From: Isoetes taiwanensis
Lineage: Eukaryota; Streptophyta; Lycopodiopsida; Isoetales; Isoetaceae
Length of the DNA stretch: 64,000 bases
Assembly (NCBI GenBank): GCA_021234155.1
Contig: JAJEKV010000097.1
Location: 3,414,074 to 3,478,073, forward strand
Direction: 5' to 3'
In this document: positions 44,697 through 57,539 of the stretch, one piece after another
Layout: every line of letters begins with the position of its first letter
How positions within the stretch are numbered: the first letter of the stretch is position 1
Notes under the pieces: model-generated
Databases searched by the model: none
The model's input: only the letters and a program-made list of their open reading frames with translations
What the model was told of the DNA's origin: nothing
Translations under genes and position numbers: made by a program

Positions 44697-46228
44697 TTAT
44701 ACTAAAATTTTTGGCCCTTCGGGCCATAAAAAAAAACAGACGTGAGAATATAACAGACATGTAGCAATATGTGTTATGTAATATACAGCATTAAGAGAAA
44801 AAAGGAAATATAGTAAAATGAAATATGAGTAACAAACAAACATACAATACATTGTTAATATTTTAGAACATAGGAGCAATAAAATAAGAGAGTGTTGATA
44901 CAAAAAGACAAGTAAACACAGCTAAACATCATAGTAAAAAACATTTGTAATGATGTTGTACTCCATGTTTAAAACATTTTACTCATATGTTTATATTTAA
45001 TAACTAAAAATAGCAAATGAATCGAACATATTGATCTGCATGAGCAACAACAATCGGGCCACTAAAAAAACGCGTGGTGTGCAATGTCAAATGTTCAATA
45101 TGGAACTCAAATAATCGGATATGAACAAACCATAACCAATATTGAATCGTATACCGATATGACATGGTGACGTTCATGTTCATGTCCAAAGTACCAAACA
45201 GTTTGCACAATAATCTTTGCAGCAGACAAAAGCAGCTGAAGATGCTTTATGTCCCTCTCCTAGCTATATCCAGTATATGGCATGCCTGCAATTACCATAT
45301 CAAGTTTCATGCCTTCTGGTAGAGGTGGGTGAAGGAAGCTCAGACAATTTTGTTTTTCCATTGCTCCTCTTCATCAATCCACTGAAAGAAGTCGCACCAT
45401 GTGAGACTATCATGTACAGTTCTAATTTTAAAACCAGAGGCCTCATTCCAATCGAACTTTTCCCACTCTTTGAAGTCCGGGTTGTAAGCCAAGAAATCCA
45501 ATTCAAGTTTCATGTCCGTTTTCTCTAGCAAAGACTTAACTGGTTCGATTGTTTCAGCCAGGTCCTAGTATCTTTTCATCACTACAATCACTATTTCTAT
45601 CCCTGGTATTGAAAAGAGAAAAGGAATGCACTTGAATCAATACACTAAGCCAGCCCATAACCTATTTTAATGACATAAACACATTTTAAAAACTTAACAT
45701 ACCTTTGTTTCACCTCCGCCACCAATTTTTACTCGACAAACCGAAACCGAGAGACCAATACCACCGGTAAGAATAAGGATAGTGACCGTAGGGAGATATA
45801 TTTATATCCAAGGCAAAGAATTGTCAAACAAATTGATGGTGAAATGTGCCGCACCTACTATGGTGATTTCGACTCGTAAGATATTAAGCTATCTGCGAAT
45901 GGTGCTGCAATGGATGAGACCAGCACGGATGCCAAAAGAGGGAAAATGGAAACCTGGATTGCAACCCATTAAAGCATGTCAGTTTTAAATATACAGGAGG
46001 GGAACAAGAAGTCGTTAACAGAGGTGGCAAGTCTAACATACCAGTGCCGCATCCGTTAAGTTGAACTTTAGAGCATCACTGGAAAAAGCAATTTGTTGGA
46101 AATGATAGAATATTAATGTACAATCCTTGAACTGCAGATATTAAGAGGGTGCTCTAAAAATCTATTTAAGACATCTACCAAACTCCAAAACACCAAAAGC
46201 ATAAACCTTTCTAAAATCAGACGGGAAA
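44697..46228. other. No assigned gene; one unrecognised coding scrap
   Basis: The minus strand 45340-45531 reads LDFLAYNPDFKEWEKFDWNE then TVHDSLTWCDFFQWIDEEEQ, which looks like real protein, but I cannot name it. It could be a gene fragment or exon. The rest is AT-rich. Confidence 0.35.
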
Positions 46229-46402
46229 GTAGCAAAACCTAAGATAGGTTGGAAGCCAAGAAAGAAGTGTGTAATGCCCCCAGTTTCCACAGAAATGAGC
46301 ATATGTCATAGCCCATACAGCTGGGGTTCTGGACATCCCTTTCCACGGAATTTTCTGCATCAAGATTGCTTTATCAGTTTCCAAACGAGATATGACATAC
46401 AC
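46229..46402 (-). pseudogene. PHT4-like anion transporter exon
   Basis: The minus strand reads KIPWKGMSRTPAVWAMTYAH then FCGNWGHYTLLSWLPTYLR. This is the conserved block of plant PHT4/ANTR organellar phosphate and anion transporters (major facilitator superfamily), normally IPW...xxPxVWALIxxHFCHNWGxFxLLTWMPTYY. A possible splice donor AG|GT follows at about 46229. No neighbouring exon is convincing: a hydrophobic stretch WWHFSLRLLFMILLVIAFVT (about 46590-46650) may or may not belong. It is probably a gene fragment, but an exon of a long-intron gene cannot be excluded. Confidence 0.6.
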
Positions 46403-48632
46403 GATTTGTTATCAGGAAATTGCAATAGCAAGATACTTCTTGGGGCGGTTCAGAAAACGTATAGAAAGAATATAACTTGACTGTGTTTTATTTGAGCCTG
46501 CTGTCTTCTGATCAAAGTCTCCAACTAAAAACATTGGCACCGCCAAAATAGTCACAAATGCAATTACAAGGAGGATCATAAATAACAGCCTCAGAGAGAA
46601 GTGCCACCAAACTATCCGCCTTTTTCCACCCATTTCCTTGATGGAGCCTTCTATCAGAGGCACCGGAGCCATCATGCACAAATCCGAGCACAGCCAAGCA
46701 AGAATCTGACTTTCAAGCTTTGAAAACAATACCTCTACTGAGTAAGCAGCTGTTTTTGCTTCCATCCTAGCATAAGGAAACTGCTGACTAGCCAATTAAG
46801 CTTCAGAATAGCGGATTATTAAACAACCTCAGAAAACCCAAGGTGTCTATCAACCAACTTCACGGCTTTTGAAAAGCTATGGCAATGAAAGCCTTCAATG
46901 GCATACGGACACCCATTATCTTCAGAGGTTAAACCCCTAGTCCGGTGGAAGGATCGCGATACATAAACTGCATGGTTTCCTGTCCAATGTATGAAAGGCA
47001 CAAAACTTGATTCCTTGCAGATCATCACCCATAGACAAACAAGGATTTCTCCCCATAAAAAATAATCGTTGCTCTGTTCTTTGACCCTAAAATCCTTTCT
47101 TCCACTTCCACAAACCCTAAAGTAAAGGGTCTCGATACTTGCATGATACTTGCATGTATTTTTGGGAGTAAAAGAGATAAAGTTATTTGTGAAGGAATAA
47201 ATATGCAATGCAAAACCATTGTAAAACCATAGATAATATGCCATTAAAATATGCATGCACTCTAGATATACTGATTAGTATGCCTCGTGTAATACGCCCA
47301 TGAAATCATATGAAAACCATGCCAAAAAACGTATAAAATCACAAAAAAAACCCCCTGTTATAATGCTACATATTGAAGCATCTGTGAATTTAAATATGGC
47401 AATTACCACTTTGATCATGTATGTGGCAATGTTCTCAAAGTTTATAGCGATTTTGTTGTATTTTAAAGGGAATTGTGAACCAAAATATAGTTGTATAGTC
47501 GACAATGTATAATGAGTGTATATTTTATTTTATCTTGCTGTGATATTTATCACAATGTCAAGATGTGAATAGGAATTGTGCTTCAGAATGGTCTTTTGAA
47601 ACTATAGGGGTTTTCCTTGGCAAAAAGGAGATAGCCTCATCAAGTCAAATGCAATTATATGGATTGGGAGCCTAGGCACAATCTATCTATTGTTTAAATT
47701 CGATTTTTCGGTTTGGTAGGAAACTTTTGGAACTTTTGCTAAGGCTATTTTCTTAAGATTCTGAAGGTTTTTAGTTCCCGGATAAATTTCTCGATTCCCT
47801 AGGAATCGAAAACAAAATTCCTTATGGTTTATGGTTTGGTTCATGCATGTCCGGATCCGACATCTATTCGAAGATCGTCATTCATATTCTCTGGATTATC
47901 CGTGGAGAATTTGTCCTTATATCCGATTGCATTCAATTTCATGATACCCTAGTTTTGTCATGTGGGAACCCTTCTAGGCTATCCTTATCTGATTTCCGAT
48001 TGCGGGCTTATCTGATTCCTGGCTTTCTTGCTTCTTCTATTTTGGCCTTCGGGAGCCTTTGACTGATCCTTAATCAAATATGTCGACCCTTGCCTTCTTC
48101 CGTGATATGATCTTCTTCGAGCTTGATGCCTTTAAGAAGGCCACATGAGCGGATAACAAGCATGGGATAGTGCAACATGATAAATCGTGTAGGCGCTTGC
48201 ATGCATGGGTTAGGATAGCCATGATTCCTAAAATGGAGATATGATTTATTTAATTACCCGTGATATGCTTGTTTGGGTGTTTCTTATTATTACATTTCTT
48301 GCATATAGGCTTATGCCTAGGAGAGTGATTGTTCTTCTAATGGTATTGATTGTGAGTAAGACATCACATCGCTTAGAACGATGAGGCAAGAACAATATAT
48401 TTTACTCAGAATATTTGGGTTCTTTGTATGGGTTTGGACATATAAAATTAGCTTTCTCTTATTGTTGCTTCCGATTATACAAATGTTTTCTTATCATTCT
48501 TGCTCCACACCTAGTTTCCTTATTCAAATTTCGATCTCATCATCCCAAATTCACACAAGAGGTTTAATATTTTTTCAAGAGGTCCACCGTGTGAAGAATT
48601 ATAAGGTGCAATCAGAAATCCTTTCCACTTAT
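46403..48632. other. No assigned gene
   Basis: Short frames only, including a hydrophobic minus-strand one (46412-46795) and 46819-47256. Nothing recognised. Confidence 0.4.
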
Positions 48633-48953
48633 GGGTAAAAGCATGCTAAGGTGTACCACTTTTGGAACCTCGCAAAAAGTACATACACTAGGTACTTTAG
48701 AACTGGTACTTTCTCATTTTTCTTTTCATTAGAACTAGTACAAAAGTTCAAAATAAAAGCCAAGGACATGTTAAATTCAAAGTTAAGATAAATATAATGC
48801 TATCGAAGGCCAAAATATATATAAAAGCTCTAAAATGTACCTTTTATTGACATATTGCATAGGTACCCAGTACCTAGTCCTGGGTACCTTTTTAGGTACT
48901 TTTTTGGTCACTAAATAATACTTTTTAAGGGACATCCTAACATGCTTTTACCC
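48633..48953. mobile_element. MITE of the Sola-like family, 321 bp
   Basis: Starts GGGTAAAAGCATG and ends CATGCTTTTACCC, identical to the termini of the 9.2 kb transposon at 18539-27712. TTAT is duplicated on both sides (48629-48632 and 48954-48957). The inside is rich in GGTAC words (GGTACTTT, GGTACCCAGTACC), echoing the GTAC richness of the large element. No coding. Confidence 0.88.
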
Positions 48954-48957
48954 TTAT

Positions 48958-50089
48958 AATGGTTTATCTAGGGCATCATGCAATGTAGTAATATCTTTGC
49001 ACAAACGTCCTTGGCCGAACTGATTGTCTTATGCACAATAACATGAGCATAAGGCAGATGATGTTGAGCATAAGGCAGATGATGTTTTAATTTGCCAATC
49101 TCTGATGGCAACAATGGCATATTGCCATGCCATGTATTATTTCTTTTCTATATTCTTTTTAATATGCTACTACCAAGCATCGGATAATCTTTATCTTTGC
49201 TCTTGCTGCATTTAGAAGCAATTAAGTTGAAGAGGAATGTGGTTTCATTTTATTGATGCAATGGTTCGATGGGATCTAGGATGTGGCCAACACATTTGAC
49301 ATGCCAAGGATTGCCTCCTTTCTGCTCCAACTTATATTGCAAAGCTACGTTCCCCTTGATGCACATGGTAAATAATAACTGCAAATCTGCTTCTCTTCTA
49401 GCTATTTTAGATTTCTGTTATTTCTATGTTTTATGCTCTGTTTAAAACTAGCTGTATGGCTCTGATCACAATTCAATTTCTTGATGCATCTGCCTTCACT
49501 GACGATGAAAGGGCGGAAAGTTGATAATAGCTTTCTTTGGCTTTAGTACAAACTCCTTGCAGGCAACAAATGAACTTTTCTGCAAATGGGTGTTGTTACT
49601 TTTGTTGTGAAGTGTTTCGAACTCTGTCAAATGCCTAGAGCTCTTGGTTATACATTTGAATGCTAAAAATGCTTTGTATCAGACATGTCATGATGGAGTA
49701 CAAAACACTAGCAGATTGCAAATTGCGTTCATTTTGAACTGCAGATTATTCAACTATATGGAATTTGTTCAAACTCAGCTTATAGTGGCACTACTTTGAT
49801 TTATTATGTCTTCCCAGGTGGCATGCCTATATCACATGATCAGAACAGTTGCAGAAGAAAGTAAACTGATGATGGTATGCTACAACTGCATCAATACAGG
49901 CATTTAAGATTTTCACAGTCTGTACTTATACACTTGCAAGAACACTATGTTTTTAGTTTGTTTTGGCTAAAAAAATATTGAAATTGTATATTTTCTTCAA
50001 CAATGAGCTTTTATACTTCATGGAGGGAGGATCCTCAATGATGCTTAGTGACATTTGACGCTTTATCTAACTTCAGGTGAGACCAGTGA
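48958..50089. other. No gene seen
   Basis: AT-rich; a small duplication GCATAAGGCAGATGATGTT at 49047 and 49069. Confidence 0.5.
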
Positions 50090-50403
50090 TCTAACCCGAA
50101 CCTTGCGGTTCACATTCTAGAGGAGATAAGACATTTGCTTATGTCGCAAATTAGCTGATGGTAAATAGTGCATGGTTAGCTCTCATTTCTTCAACAACAA
50201 CCTCTGTTCACATTCTAGCAGAGGTAGATAGTTGCTTATATGGTATATTAGCTGAACTTGGGCTCTCATGTTCTTCAACCACCATGTCGGTGGCATTTTT
50301 AGAAGAGGTAGACATTAGTTTATGTTGCAAGTTGGCCGAACTTAGATTGAATTTACAGGTAATTGTGAATGTTAATTCAACCATCACGTTGGTGGCATCG
50401 TAA
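50090..50403 (+). repeat. Degenerate about 100-bp repeat, three units, partly coding-like
   Basis: The words ACATTCTAG, GAGGTAGA, TTGCTTATGT and TAGCTGA recur about every 90-100 bp. The frame 50158-50403 gives a peptide repeat with HILAEVDSCLYGILAELGL and AFLEEVDISLCCKLAELRL separated by a serine/threonine stretch. It could be an exon of a leucine-rich repeat-like protein or chance; no family recognised. Confidence 0.35.
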
Positions 50404-50657
50404 AGGAGGTACTAAATTTTATAATGGGCTTATTTAAAAGATGGACTGATATCCATATTCCAAAAGGCAAGACTAAGGGTTTCTAGCCTAATTTGAACTA
50501 TATAAATGGATGTTACAAGCAAGAGTGATTTTTGTTTTTTATTAACAATTTTTATTGCTGTCATAATGAGTGTTCTTCTACACAGTATGAAGCATCTCTA
50601 TGTCCTTTGTAAATCATACACATATGAAATATATAAGTGTATCTATATTCTCATATT

Positions 50658-50766
50658 AATGACTTCATGAAATAAGACAAATAAGATGTACATATCAGAT
50701 GTAATATAAACTGTTTATATTACATCTGATACGTACACCTTATTTGTCTTATTTCATAAAGTCATT
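50658..50766. repeat. Near-perfect 109-bp palindrome (fold-back)
   Basis: Arms AATGACTTCATGAAATAAGA ... and ... TCTTATTTCATAAAGTCATT pair over about 54 bp each with few mismatches and almost no loop (centre AATATAAACTGTTTATATT). It could be a fold-back MITE or a small-RNA precursor. Confidence 0.85.
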
Positions 50767-53700
50767 GTGCACAGTATAGATGCATAAAAACGTGTGTAAA
50801 AATGGACCTTTGTAGTGCATTTCTTGCCATGTAGCATACTACAAACATGAAGTAAGCTACATCTCTGCTTTATGGACTTGCATATCAACCTCTAGAATTT
50901 CATTTTATTTTACAAGGTCTCTATGCATTTTTTTATTTTACATAGCCATAAGATAGTAGGCAATTTATTGCACAAAAGCACGCGGCTTTTCTCGAGTAAC
51001 TATGTCATTGTTTTTAGATTCAAGTGTTCAAACTTTTAGAGTCATTCCCCATATATATTTGTCACAAATAACATCATAAATAATGGTCTCATCTTTACTA
51101 CCAACATAGACTTTGGTAGCTCTCTTTTGGAAGCCTTTGTCATCTTCCCCTCCAAGTTCTATGTTCTTTGTTCCACCAGGTATTCTAAATTAACTTAACT
51201 ACTATAGCTCCAAAATTTCTTTTTATGTGGAAGCCTTTGTCCAAATTTCGTGTTTATTCCACCACTACATCGGGCGTAATTTTGATTTTCCCTTTAGGTG
51301 GAAACCTTTTTGGGGTTGGTTTTTCCAAGGTTGTGAGGTTTCCAAGATGAAAGAACTTTTGATTATCCAAAATCAAGCAAGCAAAGAAAGAAGAGCAAGA
51401 AAAGAAATATTTGCAAGTCTTGAGCTTCTTCGCCCCTAGGACTTTTTTATTTAGTGGTGTTTTGTTCTTTCTACAAGATCATGTTTGCATTGGTTGAAGT
51501 TTTCAAGTTGTATGATGAACCTTACAAAATAAAAGCTGCATCGAAAAGCCAATTCTTGGATTTTATTGAGATTCCGTGGTTTTGTATCATCACGTTTGGT
51601 GCATCAACATTTGCTACTTACATGTTTTTTTATTACATGGCGAGTAGATTTTCTTGATGTAGATCCATAGTTTTGAAACTCTTTTATATGGAACTTTGAA
51701 TAACGGGCGTAAGCATGTCCTCTATATGTCTTTCTGGATTTACATAACATTTCTCAAGATACGAGTGACTAAAGAAATTCTATATATGCAGTGACTAAAG
51801 AAATTCTATATATGCCTACACCCTTGTGTATGTTGGGTAGTTCTTTGTTGTTTAATTTGGTTTTTGCAAGACCTCAAACCTCCTCCCCTTCCCCACCCAA
51901 TTCCTCCAGCTTCTTTTAAAAATAACTAATATTGCAACTATGTATGCAACTCCATGGTTGCCTCAAGTAAAGAGAACCATATGCATGCCCGGGTAATGTC
52001 GCAACACTAAGTACTAGTTTATGAATAATTCGTAATGGTTGTGGACTTTTATGAACATTTATCATTTCTAAATTAAGGTACAAACTCAAGCAATTGTTAC
52101 GCGTACAAACAATGGGGTCTATATTCTCATATTCTAATTAGGTAGCTGCATTTTGTGGTACAAGTGCAATGTATCAATATTGTTAATTTGGAATTTTCCA
52201 AATCCGGAAAACATTTTTGGATTTACTTTTAGGTGATTTCTCTAAGGTTTTGGGGCCTTTGGCCGCTGGGAAAAAAAACCGATATTCCAAAAATTGGAAG
52301 GCACGATTTCAATTTTGATTTCAATTTTGCCCTTTCCAATCTTCAGCACATCGATTCTGCCCCTTTCAATTTTTGCATGCATTTGCCACGATTTCGCCAA
52401 GGTTTATGTGCAGCATGGTGGGATGCCATAGTTGTGCTCTGAGATTGCTCTCTATTTTTCGCCATAACCTAATCGGGCAAAGTCGTGGAGTTTGTAACCT
52501 CTTCTTTTGGTGGCTCTAAGTTCTGTCGACTTACATAAGTATGACATTTTGAGTTTATTATATTTGTGTTTTAATTTATTGTCTTATGATTCTGAGGTTT
52601 TGATTCATGTATAAGTTTTCCTGCATTTGGCGAGAAACGGCATGCGACATTGGTATCGGATTTGATGCAGTTTGCCTGGTTTAGAAGGAAGGAGGAGACC
52701 GTTTTCTGCTTGATGCTTCTAACTTCCAAGGTATTCATACAAGATTTATTCAATGAAGGCATTTATTTTTTGTTTGTAGGGTCAGAATATGCTTTGAATC
52801 TATATCTTTGCTTGGCGGTCTTTGTGAATGGACATCTCTCCGAATTAATTCTATCGTAGGGTTTTTCAATATGTATGTTGTAGCCGTGTTTTTCAAATCG
52901 CTTTTGTTTCAAGTTTTCGTGATATAACCTCTATAATTACTTTTATTTTGGTGCACTATTTTAAGCTCCAAAGAACTTTTCATTATTGTTTCATTTACTA
53001 TGTGGGCCATTGCATACGCCAGAATAAAATGTGGAGGTTGAAATTACTGTTAGATTATGCTTATTTTAAATCATGTAATTGTCCCCGACAATGACGGAGC
53101 GGCACCGCCTGAGCTCTCCCCTTTTTTCGCTACTAAGCTCTTCCCTCTTTGGCTATGGCTTCCCAAGTGTTTTTGCAACTCCTCGCTATGGCGTTGCAGC
53201 ATTCAAGCTCTAGCAACCCGCTTGTTGGACTATGAAATTATAAGCATGACGCCAAATAGCCGCACATATACGCATTGACTAAATGTGTTGATCTTTGCCC
53301 CAAAGCATGAATGATCCTTTTAGAGGCCATTGCCAATTCCGGACGAAATGGGTGCCACAACATGTCATGGTAAGTACATTTTGTTTCATTTGTTGTGAGT
53401 TCGATTCATAAAATTGGTAAGCCTTACATTGATTTGGCAGCAAAGATAATATCATTCTCATTTTGTACTTGAAAACCCTTTAGGCTTCCGCAGAAAGTTC
53501 TCAATGGGATCCGGAAAAGTGGCCAAGAAAGCAAAAATCGTTGTATATAAAAAAATTGCTCCATTTTCATACCTCAACATCGCATCTAAGACAGAGCTTC
53601 AAGATTCTTGCCGAGGGGCTTCTTTGTCTCACCTGCCTTCAAGCTTTTCAAGCAGATCCAGCGGCTTTGTATCCTATAACAAGGTTTTGCCAGAATTGCC

Positions 53701-54446
53701 GTGACAATGCATAGCCCTAGATAGGTGTGTTTCAAAGAAAAGATCGGCTACATAGCAAAGGAAGCCATCTCCGTCCGCCATAGCTATTTACAAACGTAAT
53801 TTCAACCTCCGCTTTATTACATAAGGTATTGTGATGTCGGTCAGGTTCGCACAATTTTTTTCGGTTGCCAGACTCTAAGAAGACACTCTTCAAGCGTTCA
53901 CCCGCGGTACCTACGCATCTAGCGGGCCGCCAAAAATTATAGCACGGAATTTTTCCTCCTGACGCATTACCTAGTACATAATTCATTGGACAAGGATTTT
54001 GGCCTCAAACTTCATGTGAACAAGGTAATCCTGTGTTAATATTTTCTTGGTCATTTATGCAACTTAGCCCTTCGCTTTCCCCAAAAAAGAGCTTTCATTA
54101 TTGTTTCCTGTGTTTTTTTTCCTCAAGATGCACCGCTGTATATTTCCATTTAGTTGGACAAGGACCTTTGGTTTGAAATTTTATTTCCTAATCCATGCCC
54201 ATGATAAGATCTTGATACATATTGTACATATTCAATGCTATGTCTCAATTCTAAGAACCCGCAATGTATGTATGTATTTGTGGATCGCACTTAGTTTTAA
54301 GTATCATTATTACAGTTCCTTTGAACCTTTATTATTCTGCTAAGAATCCAGATTTGATATACTTTAAATAACCAAAATATAGTGAGTTTGTTAGAAGATC
54401 TCAGATATAGCCAAGATAATGAGTTTCTCTCTTTCTTTTTCTCAAG
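50767..54446. other. Long AT-rich stretch, no gene seen
   Basis: Only short unrecognised frames. A small tandem duplication (AGTGACTAAAGAAATTCTAT) lies near 51765-51812. Confidence 0.45.
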
Positions 54447-54572
54447 GAAAGCATCCTCAAGATCCTCTTCAAGGAAACATCATATATCAGGAAAACGCAG
54501 GAGAATTATTCATGCAACGCCAACTATAGCACCGACAACTTATGTTGATACAATATTGCTACCATACTGCAT
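54447..54572 (+). CDS. Candidate internal exon, unknown gene
   Basis: Preceded by a pyrimidine tract and TTTCTCAAG (acceptor) and followed by GGAAG|GTGAGTAAT (strong donor). The enclosed frame is open and begins basic/serine-rich (KASSRSSSRKHH), then reads TPTIAPTTYVDTILLPYCME. I do not recognise the protein. No neighbouring exons were found, so this may be an isolated relic. Confidence 0.35.
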
Positions 54573-55386
54573 GGAAGGTGAGTAATTATGTTGTAGATAC
54601 AAACCTAGATGGCAAGTTCTGTGCTATTCATTCACTCTATCCAGGCAGGGGGTTAATGTCTCAAATGTTAAATTCTGTCGCAATAAGAATAGAATAGAAT
54701 AAGAGCATAGAGACATGCAGGATTTGACATGCCATTTGTCTCCACAAAAAGAATTTATTTGTGCTACTTTATAATCGCCATGGTCAGGCTTGATGGTGGT
54801 TGTGCTCAAATGGCATGCAACAATCAAGATGAATTAGCAGCCATGGTCTGTGCTCAAAATGATATGCAGCAATTAGGCTGAACCAAGTTATCTGATATCT
54901 GGCAGTGCAATCCTCCATAAAAGTTATTCAAATGACATGAAACAATTAGGATGAATAAATTATCTGATAACTGGCAGAGCATAAGAATTGGTCCATAAGA
55001 ATTGGTCAAATTATTCGACTGCTACCTAATTGGTTGGGTCATTGAATGTCGGAGGTTTTATCCGGGTTTCACAACTGACCGATAAGAGTAAGATTTCTTT
55101 GGGCTTCAATAGTTTCTAATCACAATGTTCTTTGTTATTTGCAAGGAAAACCCCATTTTTCCCAGAAGTTTCATACATGCCAAAGATCGCCATGCATTCA
55201 AAAAAAAAAGACAATGAGCCATCCCCATTAGATTAGATAAGTGCTTCGTTTCGCCTTATTTCGGGTTGGTGTTCCATGGGTGTTGTAGTTTGACATGGTG
55301 TTTGATAGATTTTGCACAATTTAGAATCACAACAAAGCACCCACATGTGTTAGCAATGTCCGTAGTATCTACGTAATCCTTAAAAA
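54573..55386. other. No gene seen
   Basis: AT-rich; a repeated phrase CAAATGGCATGCAACAATCA-like near 54807, 54860 and 54937. Confidence 0.45.
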
Positions 55387-55445
55387 TCCTCTCTATTCTA
55401 TTCTATTCTATTCTATTCTATTCTATTCTATTCTATTCTATTCTC
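55387..55445. repeat. (TATTC)n microsatellite, probably a LINE tail
   Basis: About ten perfect TATTC units after CTTAAAAATCCTC. The preceding bases resemble the end of the LINE 3' consensus (ACG...TAAAAAATC), so this is likely another LINE 3' tail. Confidence 0.65.
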
Positions 55446-56490
55446 TTGCAAGAAAATATTTTGAAAAATATTAAGTTTCTACTTGGACATCTTATTTTTT
55501 GCTACATTTGCACATGATAACTACCCTCCTAGAATTTTATCACCTTACTTGATTAATAATTGGTCAGATTTTGTAGTTGAATGTAAATGTTCATTGTATC
55601 TTAGATGTAATACTAGAGTTATATACGTATATACTAGGTCGTGCACAAATGGCATGCAACAATCAAAATTGCTAAAGCCCCTGAGGTGCTACTTTTTACT
55701 TTTTATGTTGGCTCATCCCATCCGTATACACAACTCTATTTGGGTAGATCCATATGCCATGTCAGATCTTTTATTAAAGACGAATTAAACATACAAAAAT
55801 CACTGGCAACGCTGGGGAATCATAACTAACTTTCTTTCCATGTGTTATGTCTATGGTTTGCTATTGTATATCAGATCTTCTTTCAGGCCCCAACCCAAAA
55901 CTCATATTATGATTTAACAAGTGTTAACTTTTATGCACTTGGGTGATCAACCTTGATGTTTCAATAAGATAAATCCAAAAGCAAAACCATCGCAGATCTA
56001 CAAGATGTGTTTTAAGGTAGAATATGTATAGTTTTCAAGCAGCATTACATTGCAACTTACTTATGGATTTTCTCCAAACTACTTTGTAGAGATATTTCTA
56101 TTGTAAATCTAATCCTTTTGTTCGCTTAAAAATGAATAAATGAAACTCTTTGATCACTATTGCCTTTTCAATCAATACTACGTAATTTACATATAACAAA
56201 TGTAAAAAAAATGCATGCTAACATGCAAGTGACCAAAGAACAGCTTTTGGAAACCAAATATGTCTCAAGAAGACCATAACATTAGATCTTATGTCGCATG
56301 AAAATGGGACAACAAATTTGAGGCCTCAAGCAATGAATGCTTATTCGAACCGACAAAGAAGGAAGATTCTTAGTATGTAGGTGACAATACAAATTCGGCT
56401 CCATTGTTGCTCCAAATTTTTTAAACAACCACCTTCTTCAACTTGTTACTAAGCTCCGCAACTTCAAATTGTTACTAAGCCCGCAACGCT
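55446..56490. other. No gene seen
   Basis: AT-rich flank left of the copia element. Confidence 0.5.
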
Positions 56491-57156
56491 TGAACGAAGT
56501 TTGAGAGATATAAGAAACAAATACTATTGTAATGTCTAGTAAGATTTAATACCAAATCAACTTACAACCTCAAGTCAATAAAATTTTTCAAGTTACAATC
56601 ATGATTCAATAGGAAAGCCACATTATGGTCACTCATTTCCTAAGAATCAAACACCAAGTACCATAGGAAATGGAGTCAATAGTTTTTCAAAGGCAATTAA
56701 GCCATTAAACGCCCTTAACCATGGTGCTTATATTGATACTTATGATCGGGCATAAAATAAACTATCAGGCAACATATAGCAAAGCATTCCGCCCACGCTC
56801 CTCCTTTGTTGCTCCCCCGATCTACCTATATACATCTTCACACCCCTAATATAGCTTCCAACCATTCCTATCTCAAGAATCACGCATGCTTTAGAGCCGA
56901 TAAGTTTCTAAATTGAGCCATCTTCCTTTGCATATATCCCACAAAATTGATCAAGTTTTCGAGCCTCCCGCTCAATTATCCCACAGTATATGTAAAATTT
57001 AATGACCTTTGACCATTGTAATTTCAGAACATTATTTCTCTTTAAGATTTATAAGCATCTACCTTGTTCTCCATGTGAACTTGCACACACTTGCTATACA
57101 ATTTGTCTACTGAAAGTAACTCGCTTTGCTCAACTTACAAGTCGAGCAACCCTTCA
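56491..57156 (-). repeat. 3' LTR of the copia element
   Basis: Direct repeat of 61512-62184. Shared words include GTAATGTCTAGTAAGATTT, CCTAAGAATCAAACACCAAG and CTTATGATCGGGCATAAAAT. Many small indels show age. Confidence 0.9.
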
Positions 57157-57539
57157 CTCCTCCTTCGGACATTGTAAGTCCAGAACTGCCTCTCAAAGAT
57201 AATGATTCTGTTCCAGCACCATAGTATCACCAAGAATGTTCAGCCCTTTGTTTGAATTTTGTAAATTTGACTTCCGTAGAGCCTTGGTAAAAATATCCAT
57301 ATTTGATCATTGGTGTCAACATACACCATTTGTATAACCTTTCTCTCACCAAATCCCTTATGAAGTGCATACTCAATTCAATATGTTTGGTTCTATCATG
57401 GTAAAATGATTTTTGACAATTGCTATGCAGCTTTTGACTATCGGGCTCTCTAATCTCAAGAGGGCGCTTGAATGCAACCTAATTCATCTAATAGCCTTTT
57501 CAACCACACCAAGTCTTTTTAGCAAGATAGAGAAGATGT

